A stretch of 64,000 bases of DNA from Paenibacillus planticolens (lineage in GTDB: Bacteria > Bacillota > Bacilli > Paenibacillales > NBRC-103111): contig NZ_WHNZ01000022.1 in the NCBI RefSeq assembly GCF_013141725.1, positions 62,001-126,000 of the forward strand, in the 5' to 3' direction. Below, piece by piece: positions 56,064-64,000 of this stretch. The notes beneath the pieces were generated by a model that ran no database searches, had not been told where the DNA came from, and saw only the letters and a program-made list of their open reading frames with translations. A program made the translations under genes and the position numbers. Position 1 is the first letter of the stretch; each line of letters begins with the position of its first letter.

Positions 56064-58685
56064 CTAGCCTCTATTATTATGTTCAATGAATTGCAGCTTG
56101 ATCGTTAGGATTTCCTTCGGGGCGAGTTTTACCGTAAGACGGCTCGCCGCCTCGGCGTGAACGTCCAGTTGCGCCTCCGGCTCTTCCAGCAAATTGCAGG
56201 CATGTGCCGAAGCCAATTCGCAGGCGAACGCCAACTCGGCGTGATGCGGCTCGTTCCAAGCGTTTTGCAGGCGCAGCACATAGCCGTTGCCGTCTTCCGC
56301 CGCTTTGAATGCCAGCATCACGATGCCTTCGGTGCCTGCTGTCAGCAGCGAGGAGCGCGCAGCGCTTCCTTGGAAGCCCCGTACCGTTTTCACAGGGTGG
56401 CTCCACTGCTCGAGCTGCTTCCAGATCTCGCCTTGCTGCCAGTCGCCCTGGTGCAAGACAATGCGGAAGTTGTACGTATAGCTGTCTGCCATCCACTGCG
56501 GGAAGTTTGTGCCCCATTGGTTGTTGAACAGGTTGAAGTACAGCGAAGGCCGCTCCGGCTGATACGACTTGCTGTAGGTGAACACACCTTTCTCCCCGAT
56601 GGAGAATAGCGGCGTATCTTTCGCCAGGACGGCTAGACCTGCCCCGCCATCCGTCACATCGACCCAGCCGTCCCCGCAATGCAGGCGATGGTTGGCGCCC
56701 CGGACGATATCCTGTGTCGGGTTTACGACAGCACCCAGCTTCTGAAAGCGGTAGCCCGGCTCACCGGCTTGCAGATGGAAGCCGACGAAGCCTGCTTCGG
56801 CGAAAGCCGTGGCCGCTTTGTCGTTCAGCTCCAGCGTGTAGTCGAAGAACGCCTGATCCGGCTCCAGCTTGAGCAAGATCGCGACGCTTTGCGCATTGCC
56901 GAACTCGGTGCGGCTTGCCGCAGGCGTGCTGAATGTCAAGCGGATCGTGCCGCTTGCAGCGTCATTAGCCGTTTCCAGACTGTCCAGCTTCAGTCCGAAT
57001 TGCTGGTGTCCGATGCGCGGATAGCCCGGCTTGCCAAAATCGTTTACATACCAGTCCATCAAATCATAGGCGTAATCCTTCACGAATTGAAGAATCTCTT
57101 CTTTGCCGTAAACATCGTATTCATAGACGCCAAAAGGCACGCCATGGGCTGCCCATTCCTTGCCGCGCGCCTTGTCGAACAGGCGGCGAATCTCGCCCGT
57201 TGCGGCATCGACTTCGATCCGCAAATGCGCATTTTCCAGCACCGCCTTGCCGTCCTCGGTTCGGGCGATCGCCACTGCGGCTTCGCCTGCGCCGGACACG
57301 GTCTGCGGCTCATAGGTATACGTGCGGTAGCCGCAAGGCTCAAGCAGCGGAATCCGCACTTCGCCGGACGCTTGCACCGACAAGCTGTCGCCGGTGTTCA
57401 GATCGACCAGGCGACCGCCGGACACATTGTCGAGGCGAACGAGCTCGTTCGTTCTTGCCCAAGACGACGGGTTGAAAATCCCGATCACCGGGGATTCACC
57501 CTGAATGGCGCCGCTTTGGAACGGTGTGATCCGCTCGGCAGCCTCCCGAGCCATTTTTACGTAAGCGCGCTTCTCATCCCATGAAAGCTCTATCTTGTCA
57601 TAGGTTTCGGGGAACGCTTCCCGGTCCCGTGCAATATCTTCCTTCGTAAACGCCCGCATGCTGTTCCGTCCCGGAATCAGCAGCAGCTTCACGTCATGGC
57701 CCCACGTATGCTCACCGAACAGCAGCGATTCGCGGTACGCCTTGTCGATATCCGCGCCGAATGCGCCTGTCGCTTCGCCCTGCTCCCACTGCTGCAGCGC
57801 AGCCATGGCCTCCAGCGTCGTCGTCTCGCTGCGCAAGCTTCGAACCTCGGACACTTCCTGCGGATACGAACCGATCCCGTGAATCCACGTGTCCGCTAAA
57901 TCCTTGCGCACGACCGGGATATCCGTGTAGCCTCTGCTCAGGAAATCCGCGGCAAAGTCGTCCATCGTGCCGATGACCACCCGCGTATTCGGATACGACG
58001 CCTTCACGGTTTCAAGCAGTTCGGTCACGACCTTGCTGTCCTGCGGCCCGATGTTGTCATGCGTCTGCAGCAGCGCCATCCAGACCGGGTACTCCCAGTC
58101 GTCCGGCGGCAGCAGACTTGTGCCGTACTCGCCTTTGGAGTAGAACGTCAGCACCTGTTTGCCGTCCGGTCCTTCCCAATTGAACAGCCGCGGCACCTCG
58201 ACAGGCTGCGAGCAAGCGTTGACTCCGATGTGCAGGAACTCGATGCCCGCGCCTTTGAGCAGCGACGGAAGCATCCAGGTGTGGCCGGGCACGTCCGTCA
58301 TTTTGGCGGAAATAACCTTCTTGCCGAACTTCTTGCCAAGGCGCGCCGACATGTAGAGACCACGAATCCATTCTTCCAATCCGCAAAACTCCGTATGCGT
58401 CGTAAAAGGAAGACCGTGCCAGCTTAGCTGTCCTTCCACGACCAATTGCTCAATCCGCTCCCGAATGCCATCTTCGGCATGGATCAGCGTCTCGTCCAGT
58501 ACCCATGAAGGAACCGTCCATACAAAGCGGTGTCCGGGTTCAAAATGCTTCGTCCCTTCACAGATGGTCAAAACGTCCTTTGCCATATCCTGCGTGTACT
58601 GCTTGACAATGTTGCTCGGCAAGTCGGTGAAACCGAGGTCAACGTGCGTTTTAAAGACTACATATATCGTATCTAAAGGCCTCAT
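56064..58685 (-). CDS. GH38-like glycosidase (putative alpha-mannosidase family)
   Basis: An 873-aa cytoplasmic protein from the ATG at 58685, which has GGAGGAG upstream. It carries the metal-site motif of the GH38 fold (KTHVDLGFTD: H14, D16) and a nucleophile-type segment KMTDVPGHTWMLP with D131, equivalent to the DPFGH region of alpha-mannosidases. The C-terminal half is beta-sandwich. It resembles a divergent GH38 group that Pfam, as far as I recall, lists as DUF5054, so alpha-mannosidase activity is plausible but not certain. It is the first gene of unit 3, behind a LacI-type operator. Confidence 0.75.
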   Translation of the reverse strand: MRPLDTIYVVFKTHVDLGFTDLPSNIVKQYTQDMAKDVLTICEGTKHFEPGHRFVWTVPSWVLDETLIHAEDGIRERIEQLVVEGQLSWHGLPFTTHTEFCGLEEWIRGLYMSARLGKKFGKKVISAKMTDVPGHTWMLPSLLKGAGIEFLHIGVNACSQPVEVPRLFNWEGPDGKQVLTFYSKGEYGTSLLPPDDWEYPVWMALLQTHDNIGPQDSKVVTELLETVKASYPNTRVVIGTMDDFAADFLSRGYTDIPVVRKDLADTWIHGIGSYPQEVSEVRSLRSETTTLEAMAALQQWEQGEATGAFGADIDKAYRESLLFGEHTWGHDVKLLLIPGRNSMRAFTKEDIARDREAFPETYDKIELSWDEKRAYVKMAREAAERITPFQSGAIQGESPVIGIFNPSSWARTNELVRLDNVSGGRLVDLNTGDSLSVQASGEVRIPLLEPCGYRTYTYEPQTVSGAGEAAVAIARTEDGKAVLENAHLRIEVDAATGEIRRLFDKARGKEWAAHGVPFGVYEYDVYGKEEILQFVKDYAYDLMDWYVNDFGKPGYPRIGHQQFGLKLDSLETANDAASGTIRLTFSTPAASRTEFGNAQSVAILLKLEPDQAFFDYTLELNDKAATAFAEAGFVGFHLQAGEPGYRFQKLGAVVNPTQDIVRGANHRLHCGDGWVDVTDGGAGLAVLAKDTPLFSIGEKGVFTYSKSYQPERPSLYFNLFNNQWGTNFPQWMADSYTYNFRIVLHQGDWQQGEIWKQLEQWSHPVKTVRGFQGSAARSSLLTAGTEGIVMLAFKAAEDGNGYVLRLQNAWNEPHHAELAFACELASAHACNLLEEPEAQLDVHAEAASRLTVKLAPKEILTIKLQFIEHNNRG

Positions 58686-58782
58686 AAACTGCTCCTCCAA
58701 TGATGCTTCTCTCATCTAATAGTTTTGTGGTGATACTGCTGAATCACAGGTGGATATAATTGATGTCCCTGATTGGATGATA

Positions 58783-58795
58783 TTGATCAGATCAA
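58783..58795. promoter_or_regulatory. Small inverted repeat in the GH38-like leader
   Basis: TTGATC and GATCAA flank a single base. It lies between the operator and the start codon and could be a further regulator site or chance. Confidence 0.25.
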
Positions 58796-58805
58796 CCATA
58801 ATTTA

Positions 58806-58819
58806 GTTAAGCGCTTAAC
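58806..58819. promoter_or_regulatory. Perfect LacI/GalR-type operator
   Basis: GTTAAGCGCTTAAC is a perfect 14-nt palindrome with the central CG of LacI-family operators. It begins 3 nt downstream of the -10 box of the GH38-like promoter. No LacI-family gene lies inside the window next to it. Confidence 0.75.
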
Positions 58820-58822
58820 CCA

Positions 58823-58851
58823 ATCTTACAACATAACCTTTCTCGGTTCAA
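58823..58851 (-). promoter_or_regulatory. Promoter of the GH38-like/GH2 operon
   Basis: On the minus strand TTGAAC (58846-58851) and TAAGAT (58823-58828) are 17 nt apart. The stretch 58852-59078 upstream is AT-rich and holds no gene that I can see. Confidence 0.65.
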
Positions 58852-59078
58852 TATGCCCGCCAAAAAAAAATTTACGGAATGAATTTGGCTCTTTGGTTCT
58901 AGTCTAAGATTTTTTTTCAGAACCCATTTGGATATGTCAAATCTTGTAGAATTAACACGACTGACTAATAAATCCTTAAAACATTGGTAAACTAATTTTA
59001 ATAACAAAATTTTTAATAAGTTGAACTATCGTTTTCCATTAGCTTAATCAAGCTTGATCGTTCTTTCAAGCAAGTTGA

Positions 59079-59107
59079 GAAAAGGCAGCCATCTAATGGC
59101 CGCCTTC
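59079..59107 (-). terminator. Rho-independent terminator of the amidase gene
   Basis: AAGGC(A)GCCAT pairs with ATGGC(C)GCCTT around a 3-nt loop and is followed by TTTTC on the minus strand. Confidence 0.75.
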
Positions 59108-59157
59108 TTCTATTGATTCAGCTATCGTTCCCGATAGGACAGGAGAGGATTTTCTTT

Positions 59158-60630
59158 TCATGCTGGAGGAATCCGATGCTTCGTAGCTTGTTCATAAGCA
59201 TACGCAAGCTTGATTAGGATAGGCTCGCTATAAGCAGTGCCGGAAAAGACAATACCGAACGGTCCTTTTGTAATCCAGCCCTCCGATGTCGTGCTTCCTA
59301 CAGATGCATACCCAGCTGGGACAGTAATTAAAGGGTATCCCGCCCTTCCCGCGATATCCGTACCGTCGTAGTTACCAGGCAGTAATAAGGCATCCAGACC
59401 GTGTTGTTCTAACACAGCGTCGATTCCTTGAGCACGGGAATACTCCTCATTCTTTCGTTTACTCTCCAGATATTCTGGCTCCGTCAGCGAACCGGATGTT
59501 TCGTCACACCAAATTAGGCGGGATTGACCATATTTCAAAGCAACATCCGCATGATTATGATTAAACGCTATCAATTCCGACAACGTATGAACAGGTACGG
59601 ATGCGGGCAGTTTGGCTAAGTAATCATTGACATACTTCTTAAACTCATAACGCTTAACATCAAAACTCCAGTTCACCAGCTCACAAGAAAGAGAAACAGG
59701 GTCAACAACGGTGGCTCCTTCCTTTTTTAAGAGGGCTATGGCTGATTCCATGATCGCTAATCTCTCTGGATCCAAATTCTGATAATAAAATCTCGGGATA
59801 CCAATTCTAGCTTTTTTCAAAAAGCTTCGATCGAGGAACTGCGTATAATCCTTATACGAGCGGTTTACACTTTTGAAGGTGCTAGGATCCCGTTCATCGA
59901 TGCCTGTCATTACTCCCAACAAAATGGCTGCATCTTCTACCGTTCTAGTCATAGTGCCCGGGGTATCTTGGCTATTCGAGATCGGGATGACCCCCGCTCG
60001 ACTAATTAAACCGACCGTCGGCTTCAATCCGACGATGAAATTTTGGCTCGCTGGACAAATAATAGACCCGGTTGTCTCTGTTCCAATAGCTGCAGCTGCC
60101 AAGTTTGCCGCTATAGCCGCTGCCGACCCTGAGCTGGATCCGCCGACAAAGAATTCCCCTGGTCCATAGGGGTTCAAAGTTAGCCCGCCCCTTGAGCTAT
60201 AACCTGCCCACATAGTGGAAGACATAAAATTTGCCCACTCGGTCATATTCGCCTTCCCTAGAAGAACAGCCCCTGCTGAACGAAGCTGCACTGCCACCCA
60301 GGAGTCTTCCACTGCGAAGGAATCCGCTAGAGCTAAAGCTCCCGCGCTTGTGTGCATGTTATCATCGGTATCAATATTATCCTTCAATAAAAGGGGAATT
60401 CCGTGCAGTGGCCCTCGACTTCCCATGAATGCTCGTTCTTTATCTAATGCGCGCGCGATGTCGAAGGCATCAGGATTGATTTCGATGATCGTATTTAGCA
60501 CAGAATACCTTTGAATTCGTTCTAAATAAACGTTGATAAGATTTTCTGATGTCGTATTGCCTGACTCCATGGCTGTCTGCATTCTGTTGAAATCGGCCTC
60601 AATAATCCACTTCTCTAGTATGTCTTGCAT
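59158..60630 (-). CDS. Amidase signature family protein
   Basis: A 490-aa serine hydrolase of the amidase signature family. The Ser-cisSer-Lys triad is visible: K83 in LLLKDNID, the serine-rich loop GGSSSGSA at 163-170 and the nucleophile S189 in GTETTGSI. LHGIPLLLKDN and GLKPTVGLISRAG are typical. No signal peptide is obvious, so it is probably cytoplasmic. It resembles stand-alone amidases rather than GatA, since no gatB or gatC lies nearby. Substrate unknown. It has its own terminator. Confidence 0.88.
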   Translation of the reverse strand: MQDILEKWIIEADFNRMQTAMESGNTTSENLINVYLERIQRYSVLNTIIEINPDAFDIARALDKERAFMGSRGPLHGIPLLLKDNIDTDDNMHTSAGALALADSFAVEDSWVAVQLRSAGAVLLGKANMTEWANFMSSTMWAGYSSRGGLTLNPYGPGEFFVGGSSSGSAAAIAANLAAAAIGTETTGSIICPASQNFIVGLKPTVGLISRAGVIPISNSQDTPGTMTRTVEDAAILLGVMTGIDERDPSTFKSVNRSYKDYTQFLDRSFLKKARIGIPRFYYQNLDPERLAIMESAIALLKKEGATVVDPVSLSCELVNWSFDVKRYEFKKYVNDYLAKLPASVPVHTLSELIAFNHNHADVALKYGQSRLIWCDETSGSLTEPEYLESKRKNEEYSRAQGIDAVLEQHGLDALLLPGNYDGTDIAGRAGYPLITVPAGYASVGSTTSEGWITKGPFGIVFSGTAYSEPILIKLAYAYEQATKHRIPPA

Positions 60631-61050
60631 TCAAACGCTCCTTCAATATGGCTTTGTTAGTGCCATTATCACCGCTTTCTTCTTTAACGGTAACACGTGA
60701 GGTTTTCTGATTAAAGAGCGATTATTGTTATAATCAAAATCAACTACAACAATCATGCTCGTTCGTATAGATGCAGTTGACGCTGCAATCTGTGTTACAT
60801 CTTAATGACACCGCAACCTCATATTGTTTCTGTTACTCAAAAGGGAACTCTTGCTACAACATTTCACGTGCCTTGCCGTAACGTGCAACAATTTTATCAA
60901 ACTCATCATTCATTTTGGCGCTGCCAAAGTATGCGCTAACTCTTTTCCATCCCTTCTATCGCCGAAAAATTATTAATTCCACCCAGTTTGATATCAAGTG
61001 ACCACATTTTCTTCAAAGGAGTCAGGTAGTTGTTTCATTTAGCAGTTGTT
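60631..61050. other. Intergenic region, 420 bp
   Basis: No convincing gene. On the minus strand a short frame ending in TAG near 60860 encodes about 33 residues (including FGSAKMNDEFDKIVARYGKA) but has no usable start; it might be a gene remnant. The end near 60640 should contain the amidase promoter. Confidence 0.4.
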
Positions 61051-62980
61051 TCATTTCATGTAGCGATATTCCAGGAGATTCTTCAAATTTGAGATTTTCT
61101 GCAGCAGCTTCTCCCCGACATTGGTTTCCCTCACCAGCTTCCGCTCCAGTTCTTTGTCCACCAGCCTTTTTACAGACAATACGTCCGTTCCGTTACATAA
61201 CACATCTTCTTTTGAATTAAATTTCTGATGGGCAACGAGCTGCATGCCAAAGGAATTATACAACAAGGTATATCCGGCGATGCCCGTTGTGGATTGATAG
61301 GCTTTGGAAAAACCGCCGTCAATGACAACCATTTTTCCGTTTGCTTTAACGGGGTTCTCTCCACGGATTTCTTTAACTGGCGTGTGGCCGTTAATGATAT
61401 GTCCATGATCCGGATTCATATCAAACTCCAGCAGGATTTTCCGGCAGATCTCCTCATTTTCACGCAAATGGTAATAAGGGTTCTTTCTCTCCTTATAGGT
61501 TTCTTTATCTTGGATAAAGTACCGTTCAAAGGTGGTCATTTCTCTCTTTCCAAAGAGCGAAGAACATTCCCCTGTCCAGATGTACCATACCATATCCGTA
61601 GCCAGATCATCCGTCTCTTCCGGATGCGCAAAGGCGTAACGTAAATAATATTCAAAAACATCGAGCAGCTTACGGCCCGAATACTTCTTGTCTTCAATCT
61701 GCATTTCTTCCATGTTTCCTTCTTCATCCAAAGGAATACAGCCGTGAAATAACAAATTCCCGTTGTATTTTAGATAAAGGCTGCCCTTTTTCATAAAAAA
61801 ATTCATATGTCTGGCCAGCTTTTCGGAATGCTGAACGGAGAACAGCAGCTTTTCCATCACCTGCTGTTCTTCCTCGAGCAATTTTTCAGGCTGCTGCGGA
61901 TTTACGGTTGAGAAACAGGTGTTTTCCAGCGGGTAAGTTTTTCCGCCGATCTTGAATTCAGTTTTGTCGTAATCGATTTGCTCAAGCAAAAGCCTTTCAG
62001 ACATATTAAAGTATGGGCGTCTCTTGATAAGGGATTTCAAGCTTAAACTGGATCATGGCAATGGCTTGATGAATTTTGGTAATCTGCAGGATTTCCTGCT
62101 CCGAACTGTTATGGTCGGTCTGCAGCTTCGGTCTAAAGGACGGATTGTCATCATAGTATTTCTCCGCCAAGTTCAGCAGTGGGCGAAGATTGATTCCATA
62201 TACGTCTTCGATGATGTCCAGATTGTTGTATCTTGCGCAGATCCGGATAATATTCGCAAGGCAGACTAGGGAACCCGCATAGGCCCCTATCCACAGGACA
62301 TCATGGTTCCCCCACTGAATATCTACAGAATGGTAGTTGATCAGCGTGTCCATAATTTTATCGGGGTCCGGCCCGCGGTCATAGATATCTCCGACCACAT
62401 GAAGATGGTCAACCACCAGGCGCTGGGTCGTATAAGCAAGGCCGATAATGAGCTTGTCCGCCTGGCCCAAGGAAATAATTTGCCGGTATATTTCCTCATA
62501 ATAAGGGTCCTTATTGTTGGTCGAATCCGTCTTGTATAGAAGCTCTTCTACAATATATACAAACTGCTCCGGCAGAGCTTTATGCAATTTCGAGCGCGTA
62601 TATTTGGAAGAGGCATAAGTAATGAGCTTAAGCATTTGTTCAATCGTTTGTCTGTACCATCGGTTCAAGGCTTGTTTATTGCACAGGTCTCCTTTAACCA
62701 GCTGTATTTTTTCTTCCGGATAATAAACTAACGCCGTAAAATCATTGATTTCATGATCCGTCCAAACCTCACTGAACAAGGCTTTGATTTTCTCTTTTAC
62801 GGTACCCGAACCGTTTCTTAGTACATGCTGAAAAGCCTGGAACTCCCCATGTAAATCACTAACAAAATGCTCAGTTCCCTTGGGAAGATTGGAGATTGCT
62901 TCAAGGTTGATGATTTCCGTTACAACTTTTTCTTCCGTATCATATTTCTGGGCCAATAAATCTAGAAACTGTGCATCCAA
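61051..62980 (-). pseudogene. fbp: Fructose-1,6-bisphosphatase class III, frameshifted
   Basis: Two frames together cover a complete class III FBPase of about 640 aa, as in B. subtilis Fbp. The upstream part (62006-62980, TTG start after GAAGGGGG) has the phosphoesterase motifs [15 protein letters not shown] and GNHD and runs to MIQFKLE; the downstream part (61051-62040) resumes at IKRRPYF and ends with the usual LLEYRYMK. A loss of two bases, or gain of one, near 62030 in GAAATCCCTTATC breaks the frame. The C-terminal half retains GHTPVKE and [15 protein letters not shown]. Either a real recent mutation or a sequencing error; all else looks intact. Confidence 0.88.
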
Positions 62981-63114
62981 AACAGATGTCCCCCTTCAAG
63001 GAAATATGGTGATGTATAAGAGAGGTTTTTTAAATGGGGCTAGCCGCGTACCTTTAAGCTTAGTGTAAACAGTAAAGGGAAAAACATTAGGTTTCCGAGG
63101 TTCCCTTTGGTACT

Positions 63115-63405
63115 CTAACTAACAGCTATTATAACTGAAACTTCACGCACTTTAACAAAAAGGGAACAGCTGCCGGCCGCGGCGATCTGCTCCCCCCTGA
63201 TTATCTTTTCCCAAATTCCATCTTCGATCTTTCCTTCTGTCACTGCGTCATCAAATGAAGATATGATCAAGCTCATTAATGCGAATTTTTCACTTGGGTT
63301 TAGTTCAGCACTTTCGTAGAATGAGACAAATTCGTTCACTCTCGATGAATCTGCACTTTCATATTCCCAATCTTGCGAATACTTTCCTAACTCAGGTAGA
63401 CTCAA
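63115..63405 (-). CDS. Hypothetical small acidic protein, possibly truncated
   Basis: A 96-aa frame with an acidic, helical core (SSRVNEFVSFYESAELNPSEKFALM). In-frame codons continue upstream to about 63470 (through NFNLEPSTLLKSLTHK) with no clear ATG or ribosome site, and the last 20 residues look unlike the rest. I do not recognise it. It reads like a fragment of a longer protein, perhaps an immunity-type protein, whose start has been lost. The flanking 62981-63114 holds only the fbp promoter region. Confidence 0.4.
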   Translation of the reverse strand: MSLPELGKYSQDWEYESADSSRVNEFVSFYESAELNPSEKFALMSLIISSFDDAVTEGKIEDGIWEKIIRGEQIAAAGSCSLFVKVREVSVIIAVS

Positions 63406-63507
63406 TTTATGAGTCAGACTTTTTAGCAGTGTAGAAGGTTCTAAATTAAAATTCGTGAAAAATGGGTCTGAACCTGTTCACTCAACCAAGCAAAAAGGCC
63501 AAACTCA

Positions 63508-63515
63508 CATATAAT
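63508..63515 (+). promoter_or_regulatory. CATANNNT-type -10 before the GerP-like gene
   Basis: CATATAAT fits the -10 of mother-cell sporulation sigma factors. No clear matching -35 was found. Confidence 0.35.
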
Positions 63516-63546
63516 AGAGACATCAATAGGATAAGGGTTGATGCAG

Positions 63547-63774
63547 ATGCCATCTATAATCGGTGCCTCTAAAGTAGTCACTAACTCAGGGACCATAATC
63601 AACGGTGAATCGGTAATAATTATGGCGCCAACTCAAATCTCTAAATCTTTCAATGGAGCCGGCGCCGACGTTACTGGTGCCCACGCCATGACGTTTTCTT
63701 TCTTTAGCGTAACGACAACGTTGATTCCGACCGGTAATGGAGAGTTCTCAAAGTATCGAAGAAAGCGTTCTTGA
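63547..63774 (+). CDS. GerPA/GerPF-like spore germination protein
   Basis: A 75-aa protein from the ATG at 63547, 9 nt after GGG of an AGGATAAGGG stretch; ATG 63541 is too close. It starts MPSIIGASKVVTNSGTIING and contains ISKSFNGAGADVTGAH, which echo the GerPA/GerPF family (MPxIxGxxKIxxxSGxxVN, then SKxxxGxGSFNTGD). These are small proteins that affect passage of germinants through the spore coat. The C-terminus is unusually basic (YRRKRS). Family assignment is by resemblance of short motifs only. Confidence 0.6.
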   Translation: MPSIIGASKVVTNSGTIINGESVIIMAPTQISKSFNGAGADVTGAHAMTFSFFSVTTTLIPTGNGEFSKYRRKRS

Positions 63775-63810
63775 ACTGGCTCACCCGTCACCCTCATTTA
63801 AACAACAAGA

Positions 63811-63855
63811 AAAAACGGTCCGTATTCGCTTCTATTTCGCGATATGACCGTTTTT
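63811..63855 (+). terminator. Terminator hairpin, copy 2 of a dispersed element
   Basis: AAAAACGGTCCGTAT-type left arm and a matching ACCGTTTTT right arm, with the same loop region as the hairpin at 23820-23865. It ends the GerP-like gene. Confidence 0.8.
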
Positions 63856-63923
63856 GTTTTCCTCGATATTCTTTGTGATCACCTCCTGCGATTCCCCTTC
63901 TGGTTGAGGCTATCCCGTAGTTT

Positions 63924-64000
63924 TTAATAGTGCCTTGGTTTCAGCGGAACTGATACCATCCTCATGGCCTCTTCTTCCCCCGAGTCCAGCGCAGCTGTTA
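63924..64000 (-). CDS. C-terminal end of an unidentified gene running off the window
   Basis: Twenty-five codons are open to the window edge and end in TAA; the tail reads EEEAMRMVSVPLKPRHY. It could be the end of a LacI-type regulator, but the evidence is far too short to say. Confidence 0.25.
   Translation of the reverse strand, partial: TAALDSGEEEAMRMVSVPLKPRHY

Noticed and set aside
56679..57584. Plus-strand open frame of about 300 codons
   Set aside because: Antisense to the GH38-like gene; same composition artefact.
60860..60965. A 33-residue frame between the amidase gene and fbp
   Set aside because: No start codon with a ribosome site and no family recognised; mentioned only as a possible remnant.
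63860..63900. A near-perfect ribosome site (GGAGGTGATCAC on the minus strand)
   Set aside because: No ATG, GTG or TTG lies at a workable distance before the terminator hairpin, so it does not define a gene.

Overview
The window looks like the chromosome of a spore-forming member of the Bacillota, most probably Paenibacillus or a close relative. Pointers are very large exported proteins ending in three S-layer homology (SLH) repeats, YesM/YesN-type two-component systems paired with CUT1 sugar ABC transporters and cytoplasmic glycosidases, a class III fructose-1,6-bisphosphatase, a YjcZ/SscA-type micro-protein and a GerPA/GerPF-like protein. Almost everything is on the minus strand; only gap, its neighbour and the GerP-like gene are on the plus strand. 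I saw no rRNA, tRNA, CRISPR array, prophage or insertion sequence. No search could be run, so names rest on motifs, lengths and gene order.

1-13.1 kb: a zinc-starvation island. Read on the minus strand it begins with rpmG (a ribosomal protein L33 that has lost its zinc-binding cysteine pairs) and a Fur/Zur-type repressor, behind a promoter flanked by two Zur-like boxes. A third box overlaps the promoter of a 12-gene run with gaps of 34 nt or less: FAD oxidoreductase with a Cys-rich tail, FeoB-like GTPase-permease, CobW/COG0523 GTPase with a His-rich segment, then cntK-L-M-A-B-C-D-F-E in exactly the Staphylococcus aureus staphylopine order. The set couples synthesis, export and re-import of an opine metallophore with a metal chaperone and a possible second metal permease.

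13.1-17.1 kb: nitronate monooxygenase, a possible 31-aa membrane peptide and a TetR repressor diverge from a stand-alone glyceraldehyde-3-phosphate dehydrogenase whose promoter carries a perfect palindrome just after the -10 box. A small secreted helical protein follows.

17.1-34.4 kb: the cell-surface region. It holds a 2168-aa SLH protein with two metallophosphoesterase domains, a YjcZ-like micro-gene, a 1234-aa beta-helix protein carrying both a cohesin and a dockerin, a SurA/PrsA-like foldase and a roughly 1690-aa SLH protein with a lamin-tail domain and an apparently extracellular DUF2252 (kinase-like) domain.

34.7-58.9 kb: oligosaccharide uptake and breakdown in three units. Unit 1 is response regulator, histidine kinase, binding protein, two permeases, GH2 beta-galactosidase, GH36 alpha-galactosidase. 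Unit 2 is histidine kinase, response regulator, binding protein, two permeases. Unit 3 is a GH38-like glycosidase and a GH2 beta-galactosidase under a LacI-type operator. The glycosidases have no signal peptides, so sugars are probably imported first and hydrolysed inside.

59-64 kb: an amidase, a frameshifted fbp, a probable gene remnant, a GerP-like gene and the edge of another gene.
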